64,000 bases of DNA. Source: Paroedura picta. Taxonomy: Eukaryota; Chordata; Lepidosauria; Squamata; Gekkonidae. Made by a program: the position numbers and the translations under genes. The DNA lies in the NCBI RefSeq assembly GCF_049243985.1, contig NC_135379.1:15956001-16020000 (forward strand), written 5' to 3'. The notes under the pieces were generated by a model. It saw only the letters and a program-made list of their open reading frames with translations, did no database searches and was not told where the DNA came from. The number at the start of each line of letters is the position of its first letter. Position 1 is the first letter of the stretch. Shown here piece after piece: positions 33,691-45,299 of the stretch.

Positions 33691-33977
33691 GAGCCTCTTG
33701 TGGCGCAGAGTGGTAAGGCAGCAGACATGCAGTCTGAAAGCTCTGCCCATGAGGCTGGGAGTTCAGTCCCAGCAGCTGGCTCAAGGTTGACTTAGTCTTC
33801 CATCCTTCCGAGGTCAGTAAAATGAGTAACCAGCTTGCTGCTGGGGGGTAAACGGTAATGACTGGGGAAGGCACTGGCAAACCACCCCCTATTGAGTCTG
33901 CCATGAAAACGCTAGAGGGCGTCACCCCAAGGGTCAGACATGACCCGGTGCTTGCACAGGGGATACCTTTATCTTTT
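33691..33977 (+). mobile_element. Sauria-SINE-like tRNA-derived SINE with 10-bp target duplication
   Basis: tRNA-like head GAGCCTCTTGTGGCGCAGAG with GGGAGTTCAGTCCC as B box, then 'GGCACTGGCAAACCACCCCC', 'GGGTCAGACATGACCCGGTG' and the tail GGGGATACCTTTATCTTTT, which resembles the Bov-B-type 3' end of Sauria SINEs (GGGGTCCCTTTACCTTT). Flanked by AATATCTTCT on both sides (33681-33690, 33978-33987). Full length. Confidence 0.85.
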
Positions 33978-34074
33978 AATATCTTCTATTTCATATCAGA
34001 TGGATAGCGGTATTCACCATTTGCCTGCCATGTTTACTTTCCCAAAAGGCAGAAGTTCAAAATGAAAGAACTCC

Positions 34075-34950
34075 AACATGGAAGGAGAATGGACTCTTAG
34101 CTTCCTGTTTGGTGCATTCTCCATTATGCTAAGCTGTATTCCAAATGTGGCTGCACAAGGCCATTTAAACTTCAATATGGTTCCTAATAATTCTTGGCCT
34201 GGAGTTTGCCTTTTTGATCACTGCCACACACTGAGCCTCCCACAAAAACTCCTAGATCTCTTTCAACCTGAGTCTCATCTGGTCAGTATGACCTGATCAG
34301 CATATAGTTCAAATTAGGACATTTTTGTTCTAGTATGATTTACCTGACACTTATCCACATGGACCATTTGCCAAATGGTTGACCAAGAGAGATCCTCCTG
34401 TGTCTCCTCACAATCTGCCTTGGCTTTCACCATCCTGGAAATCTGGTGCCTTCCCCAAATTTGGCTACTACACTGCTCAGCCCCAATTCCAAATTATTTA
34501 TGAACAAATGAAATTGAACCAGTCCTAAAACAGGTTCTTGTGAGAGTCCATGATTCACTTTCCTCCTTTGCAAGAACTGCTATTTATCCCTACTCTCTGT
34601 TTCCTGTCGTTTAACCAATTTCTAATCCATTAGAGGACTAGTCTTCATCCTATGATTGCTAAATTGACTCAGGAGTCTTTGGTGAGGTCAAAAGCTTTTT
34701 GGAAGCGTAAGGAGATTATGTTTACTGGATGACTCTTGTCCACATGCTTGTTAACCTGTTCAGAGAAAGCCGAGAGGTTGGTGAGGCAGGACTTCCCTTT
34801 GCACAAGCCATATTGGCGTTCCCTCAGCAGACTTTGTTCCTCAGTATGCTTAATAACTTTATTTTTAAGAACAATTTCTACTCATTTACTTGGAACGGAT
34901 AACTGACCGGTCTGTAATTTCATTGATCTCCTTTGAAATCCTATTTTAAA
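34075..34950 (+). mobile_element. CR1/L3-like LINE, 5' or noncoding segment
   Basis: Stretches such as CTCTCTGTTTCCTGTCGTTT, AACCAATTTCTAATCCA, GTCAAAAGCTTTTTGGAAGC, CCACATGCTTGTTAACCTG and CCTTTGCACAAGCCATATTG belong to a widespread amniote CR1-type repeat as I remember it. Heavily diverged; no intact frame. Confidence 0.5.
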
Positions 34951-35990
34951 AATTAAAAAAAAAACTATCAATCACCATTGCTATTTATCATATATAGATA
35001 AATATATGATAAACGTATCATAGATAGAAGACCGCGTCGAAAATGATCCATTGTTGGCCATATGAATTTAATGCTCAGTTTCTAAAACATCACCAGATGT
35101 TTTAGGTGCACATGACAGGTTAAAGTTTTATCTTTCCTACAGAATGCTGAAAAAAGTATCTATTCTGTAGGTTGACATCTGCCCCAGCAGGCTCCATTTT
35201 CTACCTGATCCTTCAAGCAGTATCTCCTTTTGGCTTGCCGAATATATTTCTGGTCATCCTGCAGGCATGCTAAAATAACTCATTACACCACTGCACTTCC
35301 AAAGGCTATATTAACTTCCTGACTCTGTATCATAATACCTCACAGCTGGTTCAAATAAACATTCCTAGCTGATGCATTTTTTTCATCTTTAAAAATAAAA
35401 AGGCAATGCCAAATACATTTTGTATTTATTTAGTGTCTAGTATCACTGACTGCATTAGACACCAGCTACAAAAAGAATAGCTTAAAGATGGTAATTCCTC
35501 TTTAGGCATTAATTCCATCTCGGGTTTTGTGATGCTGTTGTTTTTAAACCACTTCTGTGAGTGAGAGAAAGAGAGAAGTAATTGGTTCCTGGAATTAATT
35601 TTCATGAGTTATTGCACCATTCAGTCATACTAACCCTTCAATGTTATGTTTTTCATATTTCAAGCAAAATGTTTGTATTTTCTATTCGAAATAGGATCTG
35701 TTTAAAGGACTGAGTTGTTCCTGACACTAATGTTGTAATATAAATATGCTGCTGCTGATGCATAGGCTAAGTAAAGAAGTAATTCAGTTTATGTCAGTCT
35801 ATTGCCTCCTATTAGAAACGTATTTCTCTGGATATCATCAGGGTTTTGACTGACAGCTAATTTGTTTTTTAATATTCCTATAAAAGCAGCAGACTTAGAA
35901 TCATCTTACATTTAAGCATGCACACAGCATAATAGTCTCAGGAAAACCCTGATATATTCTTATATGATTTCAGTAGCCTGGGATTCACTG
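34951..35990. other. AT-rich intergenic DNA, no gene seen
   Basis: Includes a small ATAGATA-rich stretch (34985-35030). Nothing else supported. Confidence 0.5.
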
Positions 35991-36000
35991 AATTTTGTGT

Positions 36001-36255
36001 AGAAGAAGAAGAAGAATGACTTCTTGTATGCCACTTTTCTGTACCCGAGGGAGTCTCAAAGCAGTTTACAGTCACCTTCCCTTTCTTTTCCCCACAACAG
36101 ACACCCTGTGAGGGAGGTGAGGGTGAGAGAGCCCTGATATCACTGCTCGGTCAGAACAGCTTTATCAGTGTTGTGGCGAGCCCAAGGTCATCCAGCTGGC
36201 TGCATGTGAGGAGCGCAGAATCAAACCCGACTCACCAGATTAGAAGTCCGCACTC
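36001..36255 (-). mobile_element. tRNA-derived CORE/MIR-like SINE
   Basis: AGAAGAAGAAG tail, then GAGTCTCAAAGCAGTTTACA, CACAACAGACACCCTGTGAG, GTCATCCAGCTGGCTGCATG and GAATCAAACCCGACTCACCA (inverse B box). Confidence 0.85.
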
Positions 36256-36800
36256 CTAGAAGGCTAGTCATGATTTACTGTCGATCTCCTAGAACTCCTG
36301 TCCTGACCGAAACCATAAGGTACCCCCTCTCACTTTGCTCTATGATTACTTGTAGCTGATCTCAAAGGATTGTGGGACTTTCAGGAAACTGAAACGAAAT
36401 CTCAGAGTAGCTCTGAGGAACCTGATCCTCCTAGGATGGTCACACTGTGAGAAGATTTGCACCTGATTCCATCTTTCCCTAATTATAGGTATAAAAGATG
36501 GTATAAAAGATGGTAGGTAAAAGCTAATGTAAGATGATTAAGGAATTCATATCAGTGCATTCAACATGTAAGTCAGGAAAGCTGACATAGCGTAACAGCC
36601 AAGTTATAAATCAGGTAATATTTGGTTTAAATCTGTCATAAACTTGCTGGGTAATCTTCGGAAAGTTGTTCTTTCTGTTTTCTTCAGTCCTCAGTGCCCG
36701 TGATGGAGATGATAGTGCTACTCACGTCTCTGACTACAGTACCACCACTGTGCAAAGCCAGTTTTAGGAGATATGAGAAAAACAATTATAAAGGGCCCTC
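36256..36800. other. Intergenic DNA, no gene seen
   Basis: Mixed composition with a small local duplication (TATAAAAGATGG twice at about 36490-36511). Confidence 0.5.
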
Positions 36801-36812
36801 TAGTGATGGATA

Positions 36813-37100
36813 GAGCCTCTTGTGGTGCAGAGTGGTAAGTGGCAGAAATGCTGTCTGAAGCTGTCTGTCCATGAGGTTGGGAGTTCAATCCCAGCAGCCG
36901 GCTCAAGGTTGACTCAGCCTTTCATCCTTCCGAGGTCGGTAAAATGAGTACCCAGCTTGCCGGGGGGTAAATGGTAATGACTGGGGAAGGCACTGGCAAA
37001 CCACCCCGTATTGAGTCTGCCATGAAAACGCTAGAGGGTGTCACCCCAAGGGTCAGACATGACCCGGTGCTTGCACAGGGGATACCTTTACCTTTACCTT
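36813..37100 (+). mobile_element. Sauria-SINE-like tRNA-derived SINE with 12-bp target duplication
   Basis: Same family as 33691-33977, with tail GGGGATACCTTTACCTTTAC. Flanked by TAGTGATGGATA (36801-36812) and TAGTGATGAATA (37101-37112), one mismatch. Confidence 0.85.
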
Positions 37101-37184
37101 TAGTGATGAATATTCAGCCTTATGAATGACTTAAATGTCTCTTAGCTAGCTATGACTAAGAAATCAAATGGAAAAAAATCAGCC

Positions 37185-38770
37185 TAGATCCCTGGCACGG
37201 ATTGGATGCCCCCGGAACTCTTTAAGAACCATTGCAAATGGAGGTTCCATTTTTACAACGTTTATTTGCCATGATTGATTCAACTGGCCAAGTTCCTGGC
37301 AAATGTCAAGAAGCTGTTGCAGTTCCTACAGATAAGAAGGTCTCACTGTACTCTCTGGCTAGTTATAGACTAATTCTATACCGGGAAAGCATTGGACCTA
37401 CAGTTTATCAACTCCAGGCCCTGAACAAATTGGTTTTTAAAACGGTTCACCTACTTTGCATCATGCATATCTGTGCTCTTGCAGATAAATATTTGCAATA
37501 TACTCAGGAGAAATTGTTTTACCACTTTTATGGAACTTAGAGTGGCCTTCAGCAACATGTCACACACAAGACTTTGGATCAAATTAGACCAGTTCGGAAT
37601 TCCTGAACAATTCTTACATCTGCTTATCTCTTTACATACTTCAACTACTATGAGAGTAAGATGTCCAACAACTAGTTGCTTCTCAAACACAGTCCCTGTC
37701 ATAAAAGGTGTTCAGCAGGGTTGTATTTTGGCACCGGATTTATTTAATCTGCTTTTATATGACCTTCCAAATAAATTACAAGTTAATCATTTTCATGCTC
37801 CTAGTCTGGCTGCTCATCCCATTCGACTTTTGCTTTACGCAGATGGTGCAGCTCTTCTTTCTTTTTTGAGGATGGGATTAAGATGTTAAGCATTTGTTTT
37901 CTATTGCCACAATAATCTGCTTCCTATTAATTATACCAAATCTAAAATAATTCATTTCCAGAAATACCCATCACAGAAAAAAGCAGATTCATGGATCCTG
38001 GATGGGCATTTGATTGAGCAAGTGTCTAATTTCAAGTATTTAGGCCTTCATTTTGCTTCTAATAACTGCAAATTTCATTATTCTTGTCTCCATGAGTCCG
38101 CCAAAGGACATTTACCTGCAATCATGACATTTTTAAAATTATTATTATTATGTACCTTTTGCTCTGGAAGTTTAAAAAACAAAAATCAGATTCTTTATGG
38201 TTTATAGAGTTCCCAATTGGTTTCCAGCTCCTACTTCAAAAATTAAATCTTTATAATCAAAATTTGTCTCAAAATCTTTCAAATGCCTAATTGCATTTCA
38301 AACTCCAAGGAAATATGTACCCTTTTTGCAGGAATTACAATTTTTTATAATTCCAATTTATCAAAGACTTTTCTTCTTGGCTTGACACAATGCTGTACCC
38401 CTTAGCAAATTATTTGTTAGATTCTCAGGTAGTCCAATTAAACAGAGCTTGCCCATGCAAAAATGCAGAGATGGAAACATTTTTATTTAGTTGTGATTTA
38501 TATTCCTCAACAAGATCAATTTTTCTTTCTCCATTGATATCACACTTCCTTGTATGTTCACATGATAGTCGTTTAACATACCTGTTGTATAGTAAACATA
38601 AGACTATCACCCTCTCAATATTCTAATTTCTGCCTTGAAGATTTGTCTAAAGACATAACTAATCTCTGCTTAGATGTTCTGATGCATAAAGGTGCTCTTT
38701 TGGCACGGGGACTCGATATTACTAATGACCTACCTTACCAGGTTGCTGTCAGTGCTGGATGTACTATGTG
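37185..38770 (+). mobile_element. Non-LTR retrotransposon (LINE) with reverse transcriptase, broken
   Basis: Reads as LINE ORF2 in pieces: FLQRLFAMIDSTGQVPGKCQ (RT fingers, about 37241-37310), KLDQFGIPEQFLHLLISLHT (37590-37640), the RT block GVQQGCILAPDLFNLLLYDL (about 37708-37767) and LLLYADGAALLS (37829-37864), in which the catalytic YADD is YADG. Then FKYLGLHF (38034-38055) and a CPCKNAEMETFLFSC finger (about 38450-38495). Stops and frame changes separate these. Clade (R4, CR1 or L2 side) not settled. Confidence 0.85.
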
Positions 38771-41000
38771 AACATAAATATTCTTACAGGAAACCAATTT
38801 TAAAAATCCATTGTTTGTTTTAAGCCACAATTATTTTGTTCTATTTTTGTCGCTTTTTAAATTGTGCTTTCCTATCTAGAATGAAGAAAATATATTTCTA
38901 ATATACATTTAATCTCAGGATTTAAGACCAAGTAATTATGCCTGAATTCTCAATTGCACCTTGCATTTTGGGGAATAAATGCAAAGATTACAGTGTCTGT
39001 CGGCTTCCTTTCTGCTATTCCCCTGATTTTTTTTTTCTTTTTGGCCTTTTTCTTTTCCCCTGTGGTGATCTGGCATAACAACATCTTCCACACAGACAGG
39101 TGCAAAGATAATTGTTAAATTGCCTATTATTATATATGATGATAATTGTGTTATTGAACAGATTTTAATAGTGTGCTTTGTTTTCTAATCTTCGTGGGCG
39201 GGGCTTTAGGTTGCTAGATGTTTCTCCAAAATAAATAAGCAAACAACCCATACTCGAAGCCAGTGATTAAAATGCCTGAAGAAAATCTTTGGTTGAAATT
39301 GCGAATACACATTTTTCCTATTCCAAAAATTTCACCAGTGTTTCCTCAAGTATATTTTTTGGAAATAAGGATAAAACATCTTGAGTCTTCTTGAGATCCT
39401 AAACAAGGATCCCCCTGTTTTCATCTATACCACCCAGATAAAATTCAAATATCACATCCAAACAAATCACATGGTTTTCTGTTAGCAAGAATAATATTAA
39501 CAACTGGTTGTCCCTATATGACCCAAGCCATCTTTCTCATTCCATTGCTTCAAGGGTGCCAGGGCAGTGCGTATACCTCCCATCCCCTACTGTATCCTCA
39601 AAATAACTCTGTGATATAAGTTGGACCAGTCCAAGGACACATCCTCCCTTTTCTCCCCTTCATTAAGAGATCTGTGAAAATTTTACTTGTAAGTGAAGGA
39701 CTAGCATGTCAGGACTCTGTCATAGCACTGTTTAAATTCCATCTCTAGATTCATCTCCCACTTGGCATCCCTTGGCCTCATTTCCCACTTGGCATTCACT
39801 GGGTACTCTGAGGACTATCATGCACACTGGTTTGCTCCATGCCTGAAGGAATTTGCATCTGCAGCCACCATAGATAACCATGACAGAATTAGGCAGGTGA
39901 CAGGCAAACAAATTATAAAGAAGTTTAATAAATTAATCAAAGTGCACACACAGGGTATTTACACAGTAAACTGAGGAAAGATCAAAATGAAAAGCAATAT
40001 GATTACAAGTCCTCTCTCCCCGCAGCTGTACATACCCGTGTGAGATGATTAAACTAAAGGTATTCTTCTTGAAGATGCAGTGTTCATGAATCACGTCTCA
40101 GCTCAAGTTTCCTAAATTGGGAACTCTCTCTTTTGCTCAGCCACATGCTCAAGGTGGTATCGATGGCTTAATCCTTCACATTAACTGAACAGCATTTAAG
40201 AGAGAAACTAAAAAGATTAGATTGGGGGGAAAAATCTTTCCCATGTCCAGAGATTTTATAGCCCCTTGTCTGACCCCCAACTTGATTGTATCTCTTGAAA
40301 GAAGAGATACAGTCTCTCTTAGGTGCAGCTCTGAGATGTTCACTGTCACCGCCTTCTGCAGAGCGATGCCACTGAATTGCCTGGTGCCTGTGAAGCTGGC
40401 TTCTTCTTCTTCCCCTGTAGTTTTGCCATAGCTAGCTATTAACCATTGGGCAGGCACTTTGAACATGTAAAGAATGCAGGCCCCATTACTGTAACTCTGA
40501 TGTGAATCTATAGGGCATTTCTTCACAAGATGTGATCCAGGACTTTTCTGGTTCAGATCTTGTAGCCCATGAACTCACTGGTGACACAATACTGTGGATT
40601 TTCAGTCTAAGTTCAGTGGAATAACTCTGGATAGAATTGCACTGCCTGTGACCCATAGCAAGCCACACACACACACACGCACACAAACTCACATCTCTCA
40701 GCTTACAATATGGGGAGAACAGTATTTGCCTACTTTATGTGGCTATTATAAGAACCGCAAGACAATAATCTAAGCAAAGTGTTTTGAATGTAAATTATTT
40801 CAGAAGCTTTTTTTTTTCTTCCCTTGCTGACATTTTAATTTGCTATCGTGATCTATGATACTCTTCTGGTACATGTACTAATATTAGGGTTTTTTAAAAG
40901 GCTTTTAGATTGCAGTCTGCTGGGCTGGTCTGCCATATTATGCTCTTTTAGAATTAGAACATGTGCTTGTAAATGGCAGCATGTTCCCAACTAGTCAGGA
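38771..41000. other. Intergenic DNA; possible repeat at 39.9-40.5 kb
   Basis: AT-rich. 39.9-40.5 kb has a different base make-up, and its minus strand carries a TATAAAA box; it may be an old repeat, but I cannot name it. A CA microsatellite lies at 40668-40684. Confidence 0.35.
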
Positions 41001-41011
41001 ATCGTATAAAT

Positions 41012-41378
41012 CAGTGGTCCCTAACCGCCGGTCCGGAGACCGGTCCCGGTCTGTAGATCAGTCAGTACCAGGCTGTGGCTCCTCCTCGTCCTCCTCCCCA
41101 GCTGCTGTCTCGGGGGCTGCCCTGGCACTCTGCCACCGGCTCACCTTTGGTGCTCTCCAGCGGCTGCCATGGCTGAGGCTCCCCCTTGGCATTGCGCAGC
41201 TGCTGCTGGCAAATCCCCCCAGCGGGCAGCGGGAAGTCAGGGGCGCCGGCAGGAAACCAAGTGGGGCAGGGGCTCAGGTGGTGGCGATGTCCCTCAGCAA
41301 AAGACTACCCCCCCCAGGCCTCAATAAAATTGTCAAGTGTTGACTTGCCCCCAGTGATAAAAAGGTTGGGGACCACTG
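41012..41378. mobile_element. hAT-like MITE, 367 bp, GC-rich
   Basis: Inverted ends CAGTGGTCCCTAACC and GGTTGGGGACCACTG (14 of 15 bases pair). Flanked by GTATAAAT (41004-41011) and ATATAAAT (41379-41386), 8 bp with one mismatch and a central TA. The inside is GC-rich in AT-rich surroundings, which creates spurious open frames. Confidence 0.85.
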
Positions 41379-41399
41379 ATATAAATGATAAGAATGTGG

Positions 41400-42025
41400 T
41401 ATGTAGCCAATGGAGATTTGGCTGTAAGGATGTCACTGAAGGCAAAAGACCCTCTTCCATTTCATACACTGCAAATGGGGTAGGGAAAGAAAGAATAATC
41501 CCTTAAAAGAGGGGAGAAATAGGTGTGTTTTGATTGCTTGGTAATGGGAGGAAACATATTCCTTCTTTGCAGGATTTGTTTTGGGATTTTGCTAGCCCAG
41601 ATACTTAATTTTAGCCCACAAAGAATAGGATTTTTCAAGAAAAAGAACCTGGGAAGATACTACTCGATAAGTCTTCTTCAGTTTGTCTTGCATTTATACC
41701 TTACTTAGTTCATCTACTAAAATTAACCTTTAGCACTGCTCATATGACGACTATTAGAATTTCCTAAAATTCTTGGCTTTTTAAGAGTGACATTAGATCA
41801 ACTGCTTGTCTTTGTGTTTTCAGTATGATGGCATCCATTTTGTGCTTTTTTGGTCAAGAGAAAGGCAAAGTGCACAATATGTCATCTATAGTATAACACG
41901 TTTTATGCCATGAGATTAATAGCTGAGCTTGATAGAGTGGCAGCACGTCTTGTCTTCCTTCAAGATTGTTGTCTTGATTCCTTCCACTTCTTTTCTTTAG
42001 CTGTGCGCAGTTCACTGCTCTTTCA
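41400..42025. other. Intergenic DNA, no gene seen
   Basis: Mixed composition, nothing supported. Confidence 0.5.
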
Positions 42026-42029
42026 GACT

Positions 42030-42335
42030 GGTTATTCTAGAAGAAGAAGAAGAAGAAGAAGAAGAAGAAGAAGAAGAAGAAGAAGAAGAGTTGGTTCTTA
42101 TATGTCACTTTTCTCTACCCAATGGAGTCTCAAAGCGGCTTACATTCACCTTCCCTTTCCTCTTCCCACAACAGACACCCTGTGAGGTGGGTGAGGCTGA
42201 AAGAGCCCTGATATTACTGCTCGGTCAGAACAGCTTTATCAGCTTTATCGGTCCTGTGGTGAGCCCAAGGTCACCTAGCTGGTTGCATGTTGGGGAGCAT
42301 GGAATCAAACTCCTAACCACTACACCAAGCAAATA
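42030..42335 (-). mobile_element. tRNA-derived CORE/MIR-like SINE with (AGA)n tail
   Basis: (AGA)n at about 42039-42089 is the inverted CTT tail; then GAGTCTCAAAGCGGCTTACA, CACAACAGACACCCTGTGAG, AAGGTCACCTAGCTGGTTGC and CTCCTAACCACTACACCAAG. Confidence 0.85.
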
Positions 42336-42820
42336 TCTTGCTTATCTGTGGAGTTGTTCACCTTCAGGAGGTACCCCAATGTTACAATTGATCTCCAGTT
42401 TTCCTGGAGAAAATGGCTGCCTTGGAGGGTGGACTTTATGGCATTATACCCTGGTGAGCTCCCCCCCTAAAACTTCAAATAAATTCTAATCCCATATCTC
42501 CAGTCACGACCTGGGGACTGGCAACTCTAATTACAATTTGATTTCCAGATTACAGATATCAGTTCCCTGGATAAATAGCTCCTTTGCATAGTCGACTCTA
42601 TGCCGCCATATACTGCTGAGACCCCCTCCCTTCCCCAAACCCCACCTTCATCCAGGCTCCTCCCACTGAATCTCCTGGTATTTCCGAATTCAGAGTTGGC
42701 AGCCCAAGTCTGTGATGAACATGTATTGGGGAGGGGCTGGGAATCTGTTCAAAAGCAGGAAGAAGTAAAGAAATTCCCCTTGGAATACCATAAGAACTTT
42801 AAAATACCTCACGAGCTCGT
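42336..42820. other. Intergenic DNA with old repeat scraps
   Basis: 42390-42540 (CTCCAGTTTTCCTGGAGAAA; CAGTCACGACCTGGGGACTG) resembles an old reptile repeat also seen near 49.6-49.8 kb in opposite sense (TGGAGATCAGCTGTAATTGC). Confidence 0.4.
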
Positions 42821-42827
42821 TAGACCT

Positions 42828-42955
42828 GCCTATTCCGCACACATAGGATAATGCACTTTCAATGCACTTTAGAAGTAGATTTTCCTGTTCCGCAAAGGAA
42901 AATCCAGCTTCCAAAGCACATTGAAAGTTCATTATCTAGTGTGTGCGGAATGGGC
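42828..42955. mobile_element. Fold-back MITE, 128 bp
   Basis: GCCTATTCCGCACACATAGG against inverted GCCCATTCCGCACACACTAG, then ATAATGCACTTTCAATG against ATAATGAACTTTCAATG; the halves pair nearly throughout, with GATTTTCCT...AGGAAAATC at the centre. The terminal motif resembles those at 28.6 and 44.4 kb. Confidence 0.75.
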
Positions 42956-42959
42956 CTGC

Positions 42960-44200
42960 AAAGAAATAAGTTGCATTCAGAAAATTGGAATCTGAGAAGA
43001 AAATAACATTTCTAAATATGAAGGAGGGACCAATTGTGTGGTATGAGTGCAGAATTCATTGTATGAGTGCAGAATTCAAATAAAATCTGGGGGGACTGTG
43101 GCCATGTGAGGAATAGCTTCTGCTATTTCAGAAGTCACAAACATTCTTTGTTATCAGCTTCATTGGCTATGAGTGGCTCTTCTGGAGTTTAAAAGAAACC
43201 CAGTAGCCTTGAACGACAGTACGTTTGGGTCATTTGTGCTTTTTTATTGGTAAAATAAAAAAGTCTGTGAAATTCAGAGCTTTAATGAGCCTTTCAGTTT
43301 ATACTTTTTTTTTGAGTGGGGAGGTAATTATTTTAAGAACAATTGCTCAAGATTTTACCTGAGGCAAGCCTTATAAATGGAAAACTGAGCACACAGTGCC
43401 ATATTGTGAAATACCTCAGTGGTAGAAAGCTTTACAATTGCTTGCTTTTGTGGAATTCCTGTGGCTTGATTCTTATTACTGATCCTAGAGGGGAATGTAA
43501 GGCGATCTCTGTACAGAAACAAACACCATTAAATTGGAGTAAATATCTAATAATCTTGAAAGTACAATGAAATCCAAGTAATATCAAAATAATAATTTGA
43601 TTCAAGGTAGCTCTATTATTAGCTCTATTATTTAAACACACACATTATTTTTTGGGGTACACACTATATAGATTAACAAGGAAGTCTGCCTATAGACCTT
43701 TGGGAATACCGTCCCTACTACTATTTTAGCTAATCTAAATGCAGTAGAACCTGGAAGGCCCAAAGTAAAACTTTGTTTTCCTGTGCTGTAAATATGAGCA
43801 GTTGCATTTGTACATAGACTAATAGACAGGAAAAGGAGATATGCCAAGTCTGAAAACTGGTCAAGGCAAGATACTGACCGCTGATTATACTTCCAGCTAT
43901 AGTTTGTTTATAAAATGACAACCTGTGTGGAACAAATTGATGTAAAATCTGCCAGATGGTTATATGTTTGTTTGCGTTTGTTAAAAACATACCAAAACGG
44001 CCCCACTCCTCTGCAGGGATGGCTTCTGACTTCAGAGCTTGAGAGAGTACAGAGGCTGTATCTATCCCTATTCTCCACCAGTGTCCTCCAGGCATCTTGC
44101 ATTCTTTTCTTTCTGCCCTAATATCCATTTTGCATCTCCATCTGTGTACTCCCTAACATTGTCTTCCACCAGGGATCAAAAACTTTTTTTTATGGCTTGG
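42960..44200. other. Intergenic DNA, no gene seen
   Basis: A tandem duplication (TGTATGAGTGCAGAATTCA twice) lies at about 43039-43078. 43990-44100 holds a minus-strand frame (ALKSEAIPAEEWGRFG) ahead of a GTATGT that I could not place. Confidence 0.4.
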
Positions 44201-44254
44201 TGTAACCTCTGGTTTTTTTGTTGTTATTGAGAATTGTTCAAATAATTTCATATA

Positions 44255-44352
44255 CCCCCATTTTAAATGGTGCTTTAATGTATTGAATGTTCACCACCTT
44301 GGGATCCAAATTAGGTTGAAAAGCATCACAGAAATATTTTAAATAAATAAAT
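44255..44352 (+). mobile_element. L2-like LINE 3' tail
   Basis: 'TTCACCACCTTGGGATCC' ... 'AAATAAATAAATAG' fits the common 3' end of L2-type LINEs and the SINEs that use it. Confidence 0.4.
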
Positions 44353-44421
44353 AGATATTGTGACAGATTGGTGGCTGCTCAGATAGCAAGCAATATGGCA
44401 AAATGCTTCAGCTCTCAGTTA

Positions 44422-44732
44422 GGCCCATTATGCACAGAGTGGAAGGTCCGCATTTGGGATGGAATGGCAGTGGCTAAAATCACCAATTATGCACGCTGCA
44501 GGTGGCAACCGGGCGCAGAGTCATCGTATGCCACCGAAAAAGCCGTGTTAGCGAGATGCGGAAGAAAGTGGAGCTTCCCGGGACCAGGGCGCAACCAGAA
44601 GCGGCTCCGTGCATAATCGGATACTCTGGGTTTTGCCGCCGTTGCGTTCCGTCCGTGCGTAAGCGGTTTGCTTTGCTTCTTCCTCCTCCGCGTTCTCCAT
44701 GCCACCGTTTCAGCGGCCGTGCATAATAGGTC
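44422..44732. mobile_element. Harbinger-like MITE, 311 bp, TTA target duplication
   Basis: Ends GGCCCATTATGCAC and inverted GACCTATTATGCAC (12 of 14). TTA lies at both sides (44419-44421, 44733-44735), the 3-bp duplication of PIF/Harbinger elements. TTATGCACGC and GTGCATAATCGG repeat the terminal motif inside. CpG-rich in AT-rich surroundings, which fits a fairly young insertion. Confidence 0.75.
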
Positions 44733-45004
44733 TTAGTGTCTTTATGGGGGAAGGGGAGGAGAAAGATACTTTAAATAGTAAAATGTTATGAGGAAAGAAG
44801 AGGTAAAGCTACAGGGAATGAGCAGAAAAAGTAAAGAACAATGCTAAAGCGAGGTGATATAAGTAGAGAAAGGGGGTTGAAGGAGAGAGGAGGGAAGAGG
44901 ATGGTAGGGGAGAAACAGAAAAGGCTAAGTTGGTAAGAGGGAGGGAGACTCGTGTAGGCTGAAAATTTAAAATACTTTAAAGAGAGTCAATCAACAATCT
45001 AGAA

Positions 45005-45140
45005 CAGGGGTAGTCAACCTGTGGTCCTCCAGGTGTTCATGGACTACAATTCCCATGAGCCTCTGCCAGCATTTGCTGGCAGGGGCTCATGGGAATTGTA
45101 GTCCATGAACATCTGGAGGACCACAGGTTGACTACCCCTG
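45005..45140. mobile_element. Palindromic hAT-like MITE, 136 bp, perfect 8-bp target duplication
   Basis: CAGGGGTAGTCAACCTGTGG ... CCACAGGTTGACTACCCCTG, near-perfect palindrome, flanked by ATCTAGAA on both sides (44997-45004, 45141-45148). Both arms keep ACTACAATTCCCA intact. Confidence 0.93.
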
Positions 45141-45272
45141 ATCTAGAATACATGATTAATTACATTAGGCCAAAATGCGTCTTGGTTTTGTAATGTCTTG
45201 CTTTGATCCTGTCTCTTTAGAGACAAGCCACCCAATATCCACAATGGACTTAACTGAATAAAACTCAAGTTA

Positions 45273-45297
45273 ATCACTCGACTTTCCAGACTGCTTT
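45273..45297 (+). repeat. 25-bp exact repeat shared with the tRNA-Asn upstream region
   Basis: ATCACTCGACTTTCCAGACT plus GCTTT is identical to 56609-56633. See the finding on this pair. Confidence 0.9.
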
Positions 45298-45299
45298 TT

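Noticed and set aside
39880-40560. Possible LTR-like unit on the minus strand
   Set aside because: Only a TATAAAA box and a change of base composition; no matching ends or target duplication, so not listed as an element.
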